In this document: positions 26,672 through 34,490 of the stretch, piece by piece
How the letters are laid out: every line of letters begins with the position of its first letter
Numbering within the stretch: position 1 is the stretch's first letter
Assembly (NCBI GenBank): GCA_011369445.1
Contig: DRQF01000090.1
Location: forward strand, 1-62,019
Direction of reading: 5' to 3'
DNA: 62,019 nucleotides
Source of the DNA: Planctomycetota bacterium
Lineage (GTDB): Bacteria; Planctomycetota; GCA-002687715; DRQF01
The notes under the pieces: generated by a model
Seen by the model: the letters and a program-made list of their open reading frames with translations, nothing else
Databases searched by the model: none
Told to the model about the DNA's origin: nothing
Translations under genes and position numbers: made by a program

Positions 26672-27490
26672 ATGAATCGCTACGCCGCAGTGCTCGTGCT
26701 CCTGCTTGCCGCCGCTCCGGTGATCGCTCAGGAGCCGCCGGAGAAGAAGGATCCTTCTGCGAAACCCAAGGTGACCGTAGATCTCATCTGCGAGATGTTG
26801 CGGATCGGCATCGAGGAGGATCAGATCATCTCCTACCTCGACCGCGTTGCTTGGCCGGAGCACCTCGAGGAGCGGGACCTTCTCAAGGTGAGTCGCGCCG
26901 GTGGAGGACGGAAATTGCAGGGGCGCCTCTACGCCCGCCTCGAAGTGCGTTCGGAGCCCGAACGCCTATCGCGGCTTTTCGAGCGTTTCGACGGCAAGGT
27001 TCCGCAGGGTCCCTCTTACTCCTTGCTGCGCCCCAAAGGCTATCGCGTCACCCGCCGATCGAAGGATTTCCGCCGCGTGGAGTTCTCGGAGAACGACGTG
27101 GCGGGATGGTTCCGAGGAACCCGGTACTTCGTGTGGTTCATCGACGCCGGAGCCTGGGAGTCCGGGAACGAGACCGCCGTGGCGCGGATCGCCATGCGCG
27201 CCGTTTCGGGGCGCATGGAATCGGGAGGCCTCACGGTCACTCCCGCCGAAGAAGAGAAGCTCACGGGTCGAAAGAAGAAGGCCGGCTATCCGTTCTTCCA
27301 CGCCCTGGCGACGGATGAGAAGACCCGCCTGCGAGGGATGTTGGGATTGACCGTCCGCATCATGCCGAAATCGAAGACCCTCGTGATCATGGGCTTCATA
27401 GCTCCCGTGTCCGAGGAGGCCCTCGCCATCACCGAAGCCACCCAGCGCCTTGGCGACATGGTGGGAACCCTGAGAGTCGAAGCACCCTGA
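26672..27490 (+). CDS. Secreted protein of unknown function
   Basis: The protein has 272 residues from ATG at 26672; the frame is open upstream into the divergent BtpA gene, and that part is not coding-like. A signal peptide is clear (YAAVLVLLLAAAPVIAQEPP). A helical segment follows (VDLICEMLRIGIEEDQIISYL), which resembles short motifs seen in many Planctomycetota exported proteins, and then a mixed alpha/beta body with FRGTRYFVWFIDAGAWESG. No known domain is recognised. GGAAGGGTC lies 12-20 bases before the ATG, a weak ribosome-binding context. It stands alone, with the following 395 bases empty of genes. Confidence 0.7.
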   Translation: MNRYAAVLVLLLAAAPVIAQEPPEKKDPSAKPKVTVDLICEMLRIGIEEDQIISYLDRVAWPEHLEERDLLKVSRAGGGRKLQGRLYARLEVRSEPERLSRLFERFDGKVPQGPSYSLLRPKGYRVTRRSKDFRRVEFSENDVAGWFRGTRYFVWFIDAGAWESGNETAVARIAMRAVSGRMESGGLTVTPAEEEKLTGRKKKAGYPFFHALATDEKTRLRGMLGLTVRIMPKSKTLVIMGFIAPVSEEALAITEATQRLGDMVGTLRVEAP

Positions 27491-27491
27491 A

Positions 27492-27509
27492 GGAGGCCTG
27501 ACCGCCTCC
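27492..27509 (+). terminator. Short GC hairpin after the secreted protein gene
   Basis: GGAGGC (27492-27497) and GCCTCC (27504-27509) form a six-base-pair stem with loop CTGACC, beginning one base after the stop codon of the upstream gene. There is no T-run, so termination would need help; it may just protect the 3' end of the mRNA. Confidence 0.4.
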
Positions 27510-27590
27510 GTTCGGATCACGCCCTGAAATCAGCGTGGGGCGTCGGCGTGGGGTTTTCAGTCTTGGTCAAGGGAGTGGGGGGAAAGAGAA

Positions 27591-27703
27591 ATTGAAAAAG
27601 GGGCGGTGCGAGGATGATTTGAGGTGTGCCGTAGATGAGATATTTAGCGTACCCTATTCTTTGCCAATGTGTGAGGTGTGATGAGCACCCCCCCTTTTTC
27701 AAT
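27591..27703. repeat. Long spaced inverted repeat (18 of 19 bases)
   Basis: ATTGAAAAAGGGGCGGTGC at 27591-27609 is matched by its inverted copy at 27685-27703 with one mismatch, across a 75-base spacer. Neither arm is inside a gene. It could form a large stem in RNA from either strand, which would suit bidirectional termination between convergent genes, or be the ends of a tiny mobile or repeat element. The spacer contains GAGGTGTG twice and no recognisable frame. Confidence 0.55.
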
Positions 27704-27885
27704 CTTCTTCTTCGGGTTCTATCGGACCGCAGCCAGCTCCGTCTCAAGAGATTCCGAGAAATCTCCCAGGGCGAGGCCGGAATCCGTCGATTCCGAGAGT
27801 CCCCTCTTCTTCGGCAATGGTGATTGTACAGATTGTATCGGGCGCTGCAACCCCTTGACTTTGCAGTTCTTGGCGGGGATTCCCC

Positions 27886-28992
27886 CTATGATTCTTCGGA
27901 GAACTCTCGGCGGAGAATCTCCACTTGCTCCGGGGTGGGAGGAGCCCAGCCGCCGGGTCCGAAGAATCGATTGCCTTCCAGGGCGGGCGCCTCCCCTCCC
28001 ATGATGAGAAGGCGAAACGTGACGCCCGGAAGGAGGACCCCCAGGAAGCGACGCAGTAGGGGCAGGTGCTCGGGAAGGAGGCCCGCCTCGCCCGGTTCCA
28101 ACAGGTGGACGAGCACGAGGGGGAGGGCGCCCGGCCCCCGTTGAAGCCGCAACTTCACCTGGACGGACTCGAAATGAGCGAAGCTCTTCCTCTCTCCCGG
28201 TTTCAGGCGCAAAGGAGAGCAACCGGGGAGCAGGCGGAAGAGGTAGGTTTGGAGGTCTCCCTCGACGCGGAGCCAGGCCTTGGGAGCCCGGGAGAGAAAA
28301 CGCGGAGCACGGGCTCCCTTGAGCTGCACCAACTTAGGGTCGCGGGCCCCCGGCAGCGCCACGCCCGTCTTCCCATCGAGACGGATCAACAGGTGGAGAG
28401 GCCCCACGAAACGAAGGTGGGCGCGGAAACCCTCGAAATTCAGGGGGTACTCGTACTCCGTCCATCCGCTTTGGGGGCGCCAGGGTGAGGGGGCCTTCTT
28501 TCCCATAGCTCGCCCCTGACCGGTCCGGGCCCCCGCAAGGCTCCGAGCCCTCTTCTTGGGAATCCACCATTCGAAGGCGAGTTGGCCGTCTCCCGGATAG
28601 GGATCGGTGCGGACCCGCAGGGCGGCCAAGGCGCCGTCGTCTCGCTTGACCAAGAGGACCTCACCCACCTGGAGGAGATTGGGATACCAAGTCCACGGCT
28701 CAACCTTCGGGGTAGCATGGAGGATGTCTTCGCCGAGGAGGTGAGCCGCCCGATCGCCAATGTCGCTCAGCGCCTTCAGCGCCTCCGGACGCTTGGCATT
28801 CTTTCCCGTCAGCCAGTCGAGGCCTGGCCGGCCGCCCGCGAGGACGGCGAGAGTCCATCGTTCCTTCTCCTCCGGGCTCTCGGCACGCTGGTAGGCGGTC
28901 AGGGCTTTGCGCAGCTGGCCGTTGAGACGCCCCTGGCCGAATGCGGGGGCGCCCGTGAGCAGGATCAGGGCAATGAAAGTGATGCGTCGAAT
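27886..28992 (-). CDS. Secreted protein of unknown function, apparently starting at ATT
   Basis: In-frame coding sequence runs upstream of the first conventional start (GTG at 28668) through 108 further codons. It begins with a clear signal peptide, RRITFIALILLTGAPAFGQG. The only suitable start is ATT at 28990-28992, preceded at the right distance by GGGAGG; no ATG, GTG or TTG is available in frame there. The protein would be 368 residues. After the signal come a helical region (residues about 20-100) and a beta-rich Arg/Pro/Leu-rich part with WTEYEYPLNFEGFRAHLRF and, near the end, FFGPGGWAPPTPEQ. No family is recognised. It follows the propeller protein gene by 43 bases on the same strand. 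An unseen sequence error in the start codon is the alternative. Confidence 0.62.
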   Translation of the reverse strand: MRRITFIALILLTGAPAFGQGRLNGQLRKALTAYQRAESPEEKERWTLAVLAGGRPGLDWLTGKNAKRPEALKALSDIGDRAAHLLGEDILHATPKVEPWTWYPNLLQVGEVLLVKRDDGALAALRVRTDPYPGDGQLAFEWWIPKKRARSLAGARTGQGRAMGKKAPSPWRPQSGWTEYEYPLNFEGFRAHLRFVGPLHLLIRLDGKTGVALPGARDPKLVQLKGARAPRFLSRAPKAWLRVEGDLQTYLFRLLPGCSPLRLKPGERKSFAHFESVQVKLRLQRGPGALPLVLVHLLEPGEAGLLPEHLPLLRRFLGVLLPGVTFRLLIMGGEAPALEGNRFFGPGGWAPPTPEQVEILRREFSEES

Positions 28993-29035
28993 GGATGAAT
29001 CCTCCCGAGAATCGTGTCTCCCTGAGCGTGGGCGA

Positions 29036-30289
29036 TCAAGGTCGAACGACCACCCGCACCGGGTTGGTCACGGTCCAGGACCCTGTTGGCGCGGTGGGGG
29101 AGGCGAAGGCCACGCCCGCAAACCAGACGACGGCTCCTACGAGAGCGGGATTCGCATCCACCGCCACCCAGGCGGAAGCGCCGCCGGCGGCCGACGTGAT
29201 GCCGTCGAAGCCAATCAAGGGGGCTGGGCGAGGTTGGGTCGTCGAAAGCTGAAAGAGAAGATCGGGATCCAGCGGAAAGAGCGTCGACTGTCCTGGAATG
29301 GGTATCCCCGTCAACGACGTGAGGGACGCCCCAAGGGAGTAGATCCAATTCGGCGCGGACGGGATATCCAGTTGGAGCTGGAAGGTTTCACCTGGACGCG
29401 CGTCTCCCACCTGACGCAAGGAGGAGGTGAGATCGATGCGAAAGACTTCTCCTGACTTGTGCGAGACGAACAGGTCGCCGTTGGCGGCGAGGGCCATGTC
29501 CTCGAGGCCGTCCTGACCGGCGAGGCCGCGGGTCAACTCCGTCTGCACCCCACTCACGGGGTCCAAGCTCCAGACCCGCGATTCGAAAAGAGTCGTCACT
29601 AGCAGCTGGCCATTCGAGTCAAGGGCGAGGTCACTGCAAAGAAAGATGCCACCTCCCAGGGCGCCGAGCGTTCCTTGGGCGAGATCGAACGCGCCCACCT
29701 GGGTGGCCGCCAAGGAGGCGATATAGAGGATCCCCTGCCCGTCGTGGACGACGTCCAGAGCGCCCGTTCCATTGGGGAGGAGGATCGTGTCCGTGACCGC
29801 GACCCCATTGACGAGGGTGAGCACGTGGACCGTTGAAGGGCCCCCGAAGAAATCGGCGGTGAGAAGATCGCAGACGTAGAGCTCGTCCTGAGGGCCGAAC
29901 TCGAGATCGATGGGGATGCCGAATCCGGTGGCCGCGGTGGTCGTCGTCTGGGCCGTCAAGTCGTGGCGGAGGACTGTCCCCGTGACAGCGTCACCGAGAT
30001 AAAGGGCGCCATCTGGACCGAGCGTCATGGCCAACACCGTCACCGGGCCCGTCGGGAGGGGGACGGGAACGGGATTCGATGGGTCGGCAATCATGACCAC
30101 GTCCTGTTGGAGAGGCCGCGAGATCAGGAATTCGCCCGTCGGGAGCACCACGAGATCGTCCACGGTTCCGAGTTGACTCAAAACGACAAAGGGCAATTCC
30201 GAGTAGGGGAAGGCCTGTCCCCGTGCGGCGTCTTGCCAGAGCACCGCAAGCAGGATCGTGGCCAGAATTGGGACGGAGGGACGCGTCAA
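29036..30289 (-). CDS. Secreted NHL/SMP-30-type beta-propeller protein with C-terminal Planctomycetota-type domain
   Basis: The protein has 417 residues from TTG at 30289. This start was chosen because GGGAG lies eight bases upstream and it leaves a compact signal peptide (PILATILLAVLWQDAARGQA); an ATG at 30343 would add an 18-residue leader without a ribosome-binding site. Propeller-blade repeats are evident: DDLVVLPTGEFLISRP, LGPDGALYLGDAVTGTV, LEFGPQDELYVCDL, VHDGQGILYIASLAATQVG, LALDSNGQLLVTTLFESRV and MALAANGDLFVSHKSG. The last 100 residues (ending NPVRVVVRP) form a beta domain seen at the ends of exported proteins in this type of genome. It may bind a ligand or act as an esterase-like propeller; no active site was identified. 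It lies 109 bases after the recD2 stop. Confidence 0.75.
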   Translation of the reverse strand: MTRPSVPILATILLAVLWQDAARGQAFPYSELPFVVLSQLGTVDDLVVLPTGEFLISRPLQQDVVMIADPSNPVPVPLPTGPVTVLAMTLGPDGALYLGDAVTGTVLRHDLTAQTTTTAATGFGIPIDLEFGPQDELYVCDLLTADFFGGPSTVHVLTLVNGVAVTDTILLPNGTGALDVVHDGQGILYIASLAATQVGAFDLAQGTLGALGGGIFLCSDLALDSNGQLLVTTLFESRVWSLDPVSGVQTELTRGLAGQDGLEDMALAANGDLFVSHKSGEVFRIDLTSSLRQVGDARPGETFQLQLDIPSAPNWIYSLGASLTSLTGIPIPGQSTLFPLDPDLLFQLSTTQPRPAPLIGFDGITSAAGGASAWVAVDANPALVGAVVWFAGVAFASPTAPTGSWTVTNPVRVVVRP

Positions 30290-30398
30290 GACTCGGACTC
30301 CCAGGAACCGATAGGCGACCCACAGTGTGGCTGGGGAGGGCATCCGGAGCAAGGATCTTGTGGTTTGCAAGAATTCATGAAGGAAACGTGCGGAGGGA

Positions 30399-32588
30399 TC
30401 ACGGTCGCTGGCCACCCTGTCCTCCCGGTAGCCAGACATCGGGTTCGACGCCCTGGAGCCAGGACGGCAGATGTCCGAATCGCTGCCTCATGTCCACGGA
30501 TTGCACGGCGCGAGCGAGAGCGCGCCGGCTCCCCACGACGGTGAGGGCCCTCCGGGCCCGGGTGATCGCCGTGTACACCACCTGACGCTTGAGCATGATG
30601 TGGTGTTCCCCGGAAAGAGCCAGGATGACAGCTGGATACTCTCCACCTTGCGACTTGTGAATCGTGATCGCCCAGGCGGGTTGGAGGTCCTTGAGCGCTG
30701 GCCCCTCGTAGTCGTGTATCCGTCCATCGAAAGAGACGCGAATCCCCTTGGGAAGCAGGGCGACGACCCGCCCCTGATCGCCGTTGAACAGCTCCCGGTC
30801 ATAGTCGTTTCTGAGCTGCATGACACGATCCCCCTCGAGGAAGAGAGTGTCTCCGTGGACGAATCGCGCCCATTTCTTCCCACGCCCCTCCTGGATGATG
30901 CGATTCAGCCGCTCGGTTCCCAGGGCTCCCTTGCGCATGGGCGTGAGAACCTGCACGTCGTCGGGGCCGCTCAGTCCCCAGCGATCGGGGAGGATGTCCA
31001 ACACGAGATCCCGGATCCGTCGCGCCGCGGCTTCCGGGTCGTCTCTCTCGTCGAAATCGACTCCTTGGCCCAAGAGATGGTGTTCATCGACGTCACCGGC
31101 GAGGACGGCGTGGGCCAAGTGGACGATGGCGCTGCCCTCCGCCTGGCGGAAGACCTTGTCGAGCCGCTCGACGGGCACCTTGCCGCTCGCGATCAGGTCG
31201 CCGAGGACGCAGCCCGGACCGACGCTGGGCAGCTGGTCCGCGTCTCCCACGAGGAGCAGACGGCAGCGTTCGGGCACCGCGCGGAGAAGGTGAACCAGAA
31301 GAGGGACATCCAGCATCGAGACCTCGTCGACGATCACGAGGTCCGCGGCGAGGGGGAGATCGCGACCGTGAACGAAGGTCCTTTTGTGTCCGTCGAACTT
31401 GAGAAGTCGATGGATGGTCTTGGCTTCCAGTCCCGTGACTTCTTCCAGGCGTTTGGCGGCGCGCCCGGTCGGACAGCACAGAGCCACCTTGGCTCCGGCG
31501 TCCCGCCACAGGGCGACGACGCTTTTCAGAACAGTGGTCTTGCCCACGCCCGGTCCGCCCGTCAGAACGGCGACCTTGGAATCGGCAAGGCGACGCAGAA
31601 CCTCGGCCTGCTCGGTGGACAGCCCGTGGATGTGAGGAGCCATTCGGGCGGACGAAGGCACGGGCGGCTGCGGCTCGCGGGCCATCAAGTCGAGCAACAG
31701 ATCCGCCGCCTCCCGTTCGCACGCCCAGGCAAAGCTCTCGTAGACCACATAGCCGCTGTCCGTGTTCCCAGGTCGGGCGATCACGACGCTGCCCTGTTGG
31801 GCCAGATCCCGGATGGCCGTCCGAGGTAGATCCTCCGGCACCGCCATCAGATTCGCCGCCCTGCGCATCAACTCGTCGCCAGGGAGGCACATGTGTCCCT
31901 CCACCAAACCCTCGTCGAGGAGGTGAAGCAGGCCTGCCTGGAGTCTTTGGGGCGCGTCCTCGGCCACTCCCATGGAGCGCGCCACCTTGTCCGCCGTGAG
32001 AAAGCCGATGCCGGGGACCTTCTCCACGAGCAGGTAGGGATTCAGCGTGAGCTCACCCAAGGCATCGTCGCCCATGGCGGACAGCACGCGGAAGGACATC
32101 CCGGGCCCCAGCCCATGTCCCTGAAGGAACACGAGCAGTTCCCGTCGCCGCACTTCCCCTTTCCAGCCTTCGACGATCTGACCTGCCTTCACCCGCCCAA
32201 TGCCCGGAACTTCGCGAAGACGATGGGGCTCATGGTCGAGGACGTCGAGGGTTCGCGGCCCGAAGGCCTGAACGAGACGCTTGGCGAGGGCGGGACCGAT
32301 GCCCGGAACCCGAGGCCCGGCGAGATAGCGCTCGATACCCTTCAGGGTGGCGGGGGTGACGCGCTGGCAGGAATGGACCCGTATACGTCGTCCATAGCGG
32401 GGGTGGTTCTCCGGGGATCCCACGATCCGGACCCGATCGTCCGATTCCACGTCGCCCAACAGTCCGGCCACGACGACCGAGCGGCCGTCCACGTCGAGAC
32501 GTGCGACGCCGAAACCTGTTTCGGGAGCATGGAAGAGGAGGGAACTCACTTCTCCTTCGAGAACCAGTTCCTGTTGGGGCTCGCTCAT
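30399..32588 (-). CDS. recD2: ATP-dependent DNA helicase RecD2 (SF1B, RecD/TraA type)
   Basis: The protein has 729 residues from ATG at 32588. The frame is open far upstream, but there it is antisense to the GT4 gene. Residues 1-75 are a beta-rich OB-like N-terminus, and helix-hairpin-helix repeats follow (VPGIGPALAKRLV, VPGIGRVKAGQI, VPGIGFLTADKVA), which are specific to RecD2. The motor motifs are complete: Walker A LTGGPGVGKTT near 346, VIVDEVSM near 419, LLVGDADQLPSVGPG, and TIHKSQGGEYPAVIL near 645. RecD2 unwinds DNA 5'-3' and works outside RecBCD, in DNA repair or fork maintenance. The length is typical. It is divergent from the GT4 glycosyltransferase gene and upstream of the propeller gene. 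Confidence 0.94.
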   Translation of the reverse strand: MSEPQQELVLEGEVSSLLFHAPETGFGVARLDVDGRSVVVAGLLGDVESDDRVRIVGSPENHPRYGRRIRVHSCQRVTPATLKGIERYLAGPRVPGIGPALAKRLVQAFGPRTLDVLDHEPHRLREVPGIGRVKAGQIVEGWKGEVRRRELLVFLQGHGLGPGMSFRVLSAMGDDALGELTLNPYLLVEKVPGIGFLTADKVARSMGVAEDAPQRLQAGLLHLLDEGLVEGHMCLPGDELMRRAANLMAVPEDLPRTAIRDLAQQGSVVIARPGNTDSGYVVYESFAWACEREAADLLLDLMAREPQPPVPSSARMAPHIHGLSTEQAEVLRRLADSKVAVLTGGPGVGKTTVLKSVVALWRDAGAKVALCCPTGRAAKRLEEVTGLEAKTIHRLLKFDGHKRTFVHGRDLPLAADLVIVDEVSMLDVPLLVHLLRAVPERCRLLLVGDADQLPSVGPGCVLGDLIASGKVPVERLDKVFRQAEGSAIVHLAHAVLAGDVDEHHLLGQGVDFDERDDPEAAARRIRDLVLDILPDRWGLSGPDDVQVLTPMRKGALGTERLNRIIQEGRGKKWARFVHGDTLFLEGDRVMQLRNDYDRELFNGDQGRVVALLPKGIRVSFDGRIHDYEGPALKDLQPAWAITIHKSQGGEYPAVILALSGEHHIMLKRQVVYTAITRARRALTVVGSRRALARAVQSVDMRQRFGHLPSWLQGVEPDVWLPGGQGGQRP

Positions 32589-32750
32589 GTTGATTCGGGG
32601 CCTTGCTCGGAAGAAAACAGGATACCCCAAGACGTCGACACACGCGAGCTGTCCGATCGTTGGGTCGTGGGGGACGAGTCCAAAGTCCTGACTCGGGTTA
32701 GCATGGGGCGACCTCCTTCGAAATCTCCAGTCCGGGGCAAGGATGCACGG

Positions 32751-33947
32751 ATGTCCGAAGACAGTCTGAGAGTGCTGAGCATCCTCACGCGGATGAACCG
32801 AGGCGGCCCAAGCAGGATGCTGCGACTGGCCGATGTCTATCTGCGAGGCGAAGGTGTCGACCACAGGCTCCTTTGCGGACAGACCTCCCCCGGGGAAGAC
32901 GAGCCCGCGTTCGCCAAGGACCTTCCGTGGCGACGGGTTTCCACCCTGCGCCGAGAGATCCGCCCCTTTCAAGACGTCAAATGTCTTCGGGAGGTCACGC
33001 GCCACATCCGGGATTTTCGCCCCCACGTCGTCCACACACATATGGGCAAGGCCGGTTGGGTTGGGCGACTGGCGGCCGCGCGCGCGGGCGTGCCGGCGAT
33101 CGTTCACACCTTCCATGGGCACACGTTCCGGGGTTACTGGGGACCCGTGCGAAATCGCATTCTCCTCTCCGCGGAGCGGTATCTTGCCCGACGGAGCGAC
33201 GCTTTGATCGCCCTGAGCCCAAGCCAATCCGCCGAACTCGGCCAACTGTTGGGGCAAGCGGCCGAGGCAAAGATTCGGGTGATGCCCGTGCCGCTCGACC
33301 CCGAGGCCGCCCCAGATCTCGCACCGACGAAGAATGCCTGCCGCCAGGCGCTCGGGCTCGACGCGGCCCTGGTGATCGGGTTCGTGGGCAGGCTTGCCCC
33401 CGTCAAGGATGTGCCCGGCTTTCTCCGCGTCTTCCGGCGCATTCTCAGCGGAACGCGGCGGCCCGTGACGGCCTTGATCGCGGGACGGGGGGACGACGCC
33501 CTGGAACGTCGCCTTCATGATCAGGTCGACGCTTTGGGCCTTCAGGGGAGAGTCCGTTGGTTGGGCGCCGTCGATGATGTGACCTCGGTCTATCGCGCCT
33601 GCGACGTGCTGGTGCTGACGTCACGCAACGAGGGGTCGCCCCTCGCTCTTCTGGAGGGCGCGGCCCTCGGTGTTCCCGTCGCCGCCTATGCGGTCGGCGG
33701 CGTCGAGGACCTTCTGGGAACTGGCCCCCATGCGGCCTACGCCCCGCCGGGGGACGAGGAATCGCTCACGAACCTCGTTTTGAAATGGATCGACACCGGC
33801 TTTCCCACGGCCGTCCAAACGGCCCGGGCCGCCGCTCGTTTACGGGGGCTCCATGACGCCCAGCGCGTGATCTCCCAGCGTTTGGATCTGTATCGCGAAT
33901 TGGTCAGGACGGGGACGACTCGTCGTGGGGGTCGAGGGACGCGCTGA
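32751..33947 (+). CDS. GT4-family glycosyltransferase
   Basis: The protein has 398 residues from ATG at 32751, with AAGGA upstream; an ATG at 32703 would add 16 residues. It is a GT-B glycosyltransferase. The N-terminal acceptor domain begins LRVLSILTRMNRGGPSR and includes VVHTHMGKAGWVGRLAA and HTFHGHTFRGYW. The C-terminal donor domain contains GFVGRLAPVKDVPGFL, the conserved VLVLTSRNEGSPLALLEG with the EX7E pair, and GVEDLL. It transfers a nucleotide-activated sugar to a lipid-linked or glycan acceptor at the inner face of the membrane; the sugar is not predictable. Its last 44 bases overlap the convergent PilZ gene, raising the possibility of linked regulation of polysaccharide synthesis by c-di-GMP. 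Confidence 0.9.
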   Translation: MSEDSLRVLSILTRMNRGGPSRMLRLADVYLRGEGVDHRLLCGQTSPGEDEPAFAKDLPWRRVSTLRREIRPFQDVKCLREVTRHIRDFRPHVVHTHMGKAGWVGRLAAARAGVPAIVHTFHGHTFRGYWGPVRNRILLSAERYLARRSDALIALSPSQSAELGQLLGQAAEAKIRVMPVPLDPEAAPDLAPTKNACRQALGLDAALVIGFVGRLAPVKDVPGFLRVFRRILSGTRRPVTALIAGRGDDALERRLHDQVDALGLQGRVRWLGAVDDVTSVYRACDVLVLTSRNEGSPLALLEGAALGVPVAAYAVGGVEDLLGTGPHAAYAPPGDEESLTNLVLKWIDTGFPTAVQTARAAARLRGLHDAQRVISQRLDLYRELVRTGTTRRGGRGTR

Positions 33948-34317
33948 TGAAGTCGTTGATCCGCTTTTGCACCTCGTGGTCCTTCCAGCCGACCCACCAG
34001 AATTCGACGCCGAGGTCGAAGCGCCCCGGCTCCTCCTCCGAGGGCTGGCACCAGACGACTTTACCCATGGAGATCACGCCGGCGGGGAACCCGGGGAGAT
34101 CCACCTGAAGGGCCAGCATTTGCCCCTCCGCAATGGGTTCGGGCGTGCTGAATGAAATCCCACCTCCCGAGATGTTGTTCATCACGGCTTCACTGGGCCC
34201 GGTCAGGGCGATCTCCGGGTCGCCTTTCAAGGGCCGATATTGGACGGGACAGGAGCGACTCACCCGGGGGAATGCGCGGCGCTTGATGGTCGTCGATTCG
34301 GTTTTTTCCCTGGGCAT
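33904..34317 (-). CDS. PilZ-domain c-di-GMP-binding protein
   Basis: The protein has 137 residues, a single PilZ domain. Both ligand-binding motifs are intact: RAFPR (RxxxR, near residue 14) and NISGGG ((D/N)xSxxG, near residue 48). The rest is the PilZ beta-barrel (MLALQVDLPGFPAGVISMGKVVW, DLGVEFWWVG). It should bind cyclic di-GMP and pass the signal to a partner, commonly polysaccharide synthesis or motility. It has no other domain, so the partner is unknown. Its 3' end overlaps the GT4 gene by 44 bases on the opposite strand, and it is divergent from nhaC. Confidence 0.88.
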   Translation of the reverse strand: MPREKTESTTIKRRAFPRVSRSCPVQYRPLKGDPEIALTGPSEAVMNNISGGGISFSTPEPIAEGQMLALQVDLPGFPAGVISMGKVVWCQPSEEEPGRFDLGVEFWWVGWKDHEVQKRINDFISASLDPHDESSPS

Positions 34318-34434
34318 GGCCTTCGCTCCCTGGTCGCACGGTTTCCATGCCCAATATCGACGAGGAAGCGCTCCAGGCTTGACACGATAAGGGGCGAGCT
34401 GGCGCCGTGGGGACGGGCGGTGCGGCGTTCGCTC

Positions 34435-34463
34435 TTGACGATCCTCTCCGTTCCGAGTGTCAT
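34435..34463 (+). promoter_or_regulatory. Sigma70-like promoter candidate for nhaC
   Basis: TTGACG (34435-34440) and TGTCAT (34458-34463) are separated by exactly 17 bases; they match consensus at five and four of six positions. Transcription would start about 20 bases before the GTG start of the antiporter gene, leaving a short leader that contains the ribosome-binding site AAGGAGG. Confidence 0.4.
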
Positions 34464-34490
34464 GCCGGCCCGTGCGAAGGAGGCCGCCTC

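Larger units (their letters stand above)
27491..27885. other. Gene-free stretch between convergent genes
   Basis: This 395-base gap lies between the ends of two convergent genes. It is less GC-rich than its surroundings around 27580-27700. It holds a short GC hairpin right after the plus-strand gene (27492-27509) and a long spaced inverted repeat (27591-27703); both are listed separately. Nothing else supported was seen: no tRNA, no coding frame with a signal peptide and no good promoter. Confidence 0.6.

Noticed and set aside
27855-27895. TTGACT followed by TATGAT as a promoter
   Set aside because: The spacer is 26 bases, too long for a sigma70 promoter.
32589-33518. Upstream extension of the recD2 frame
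   Set aside because: It runs antisense to the GT4 gene; RecD2 homology begins at MSEPQQELVLEG.
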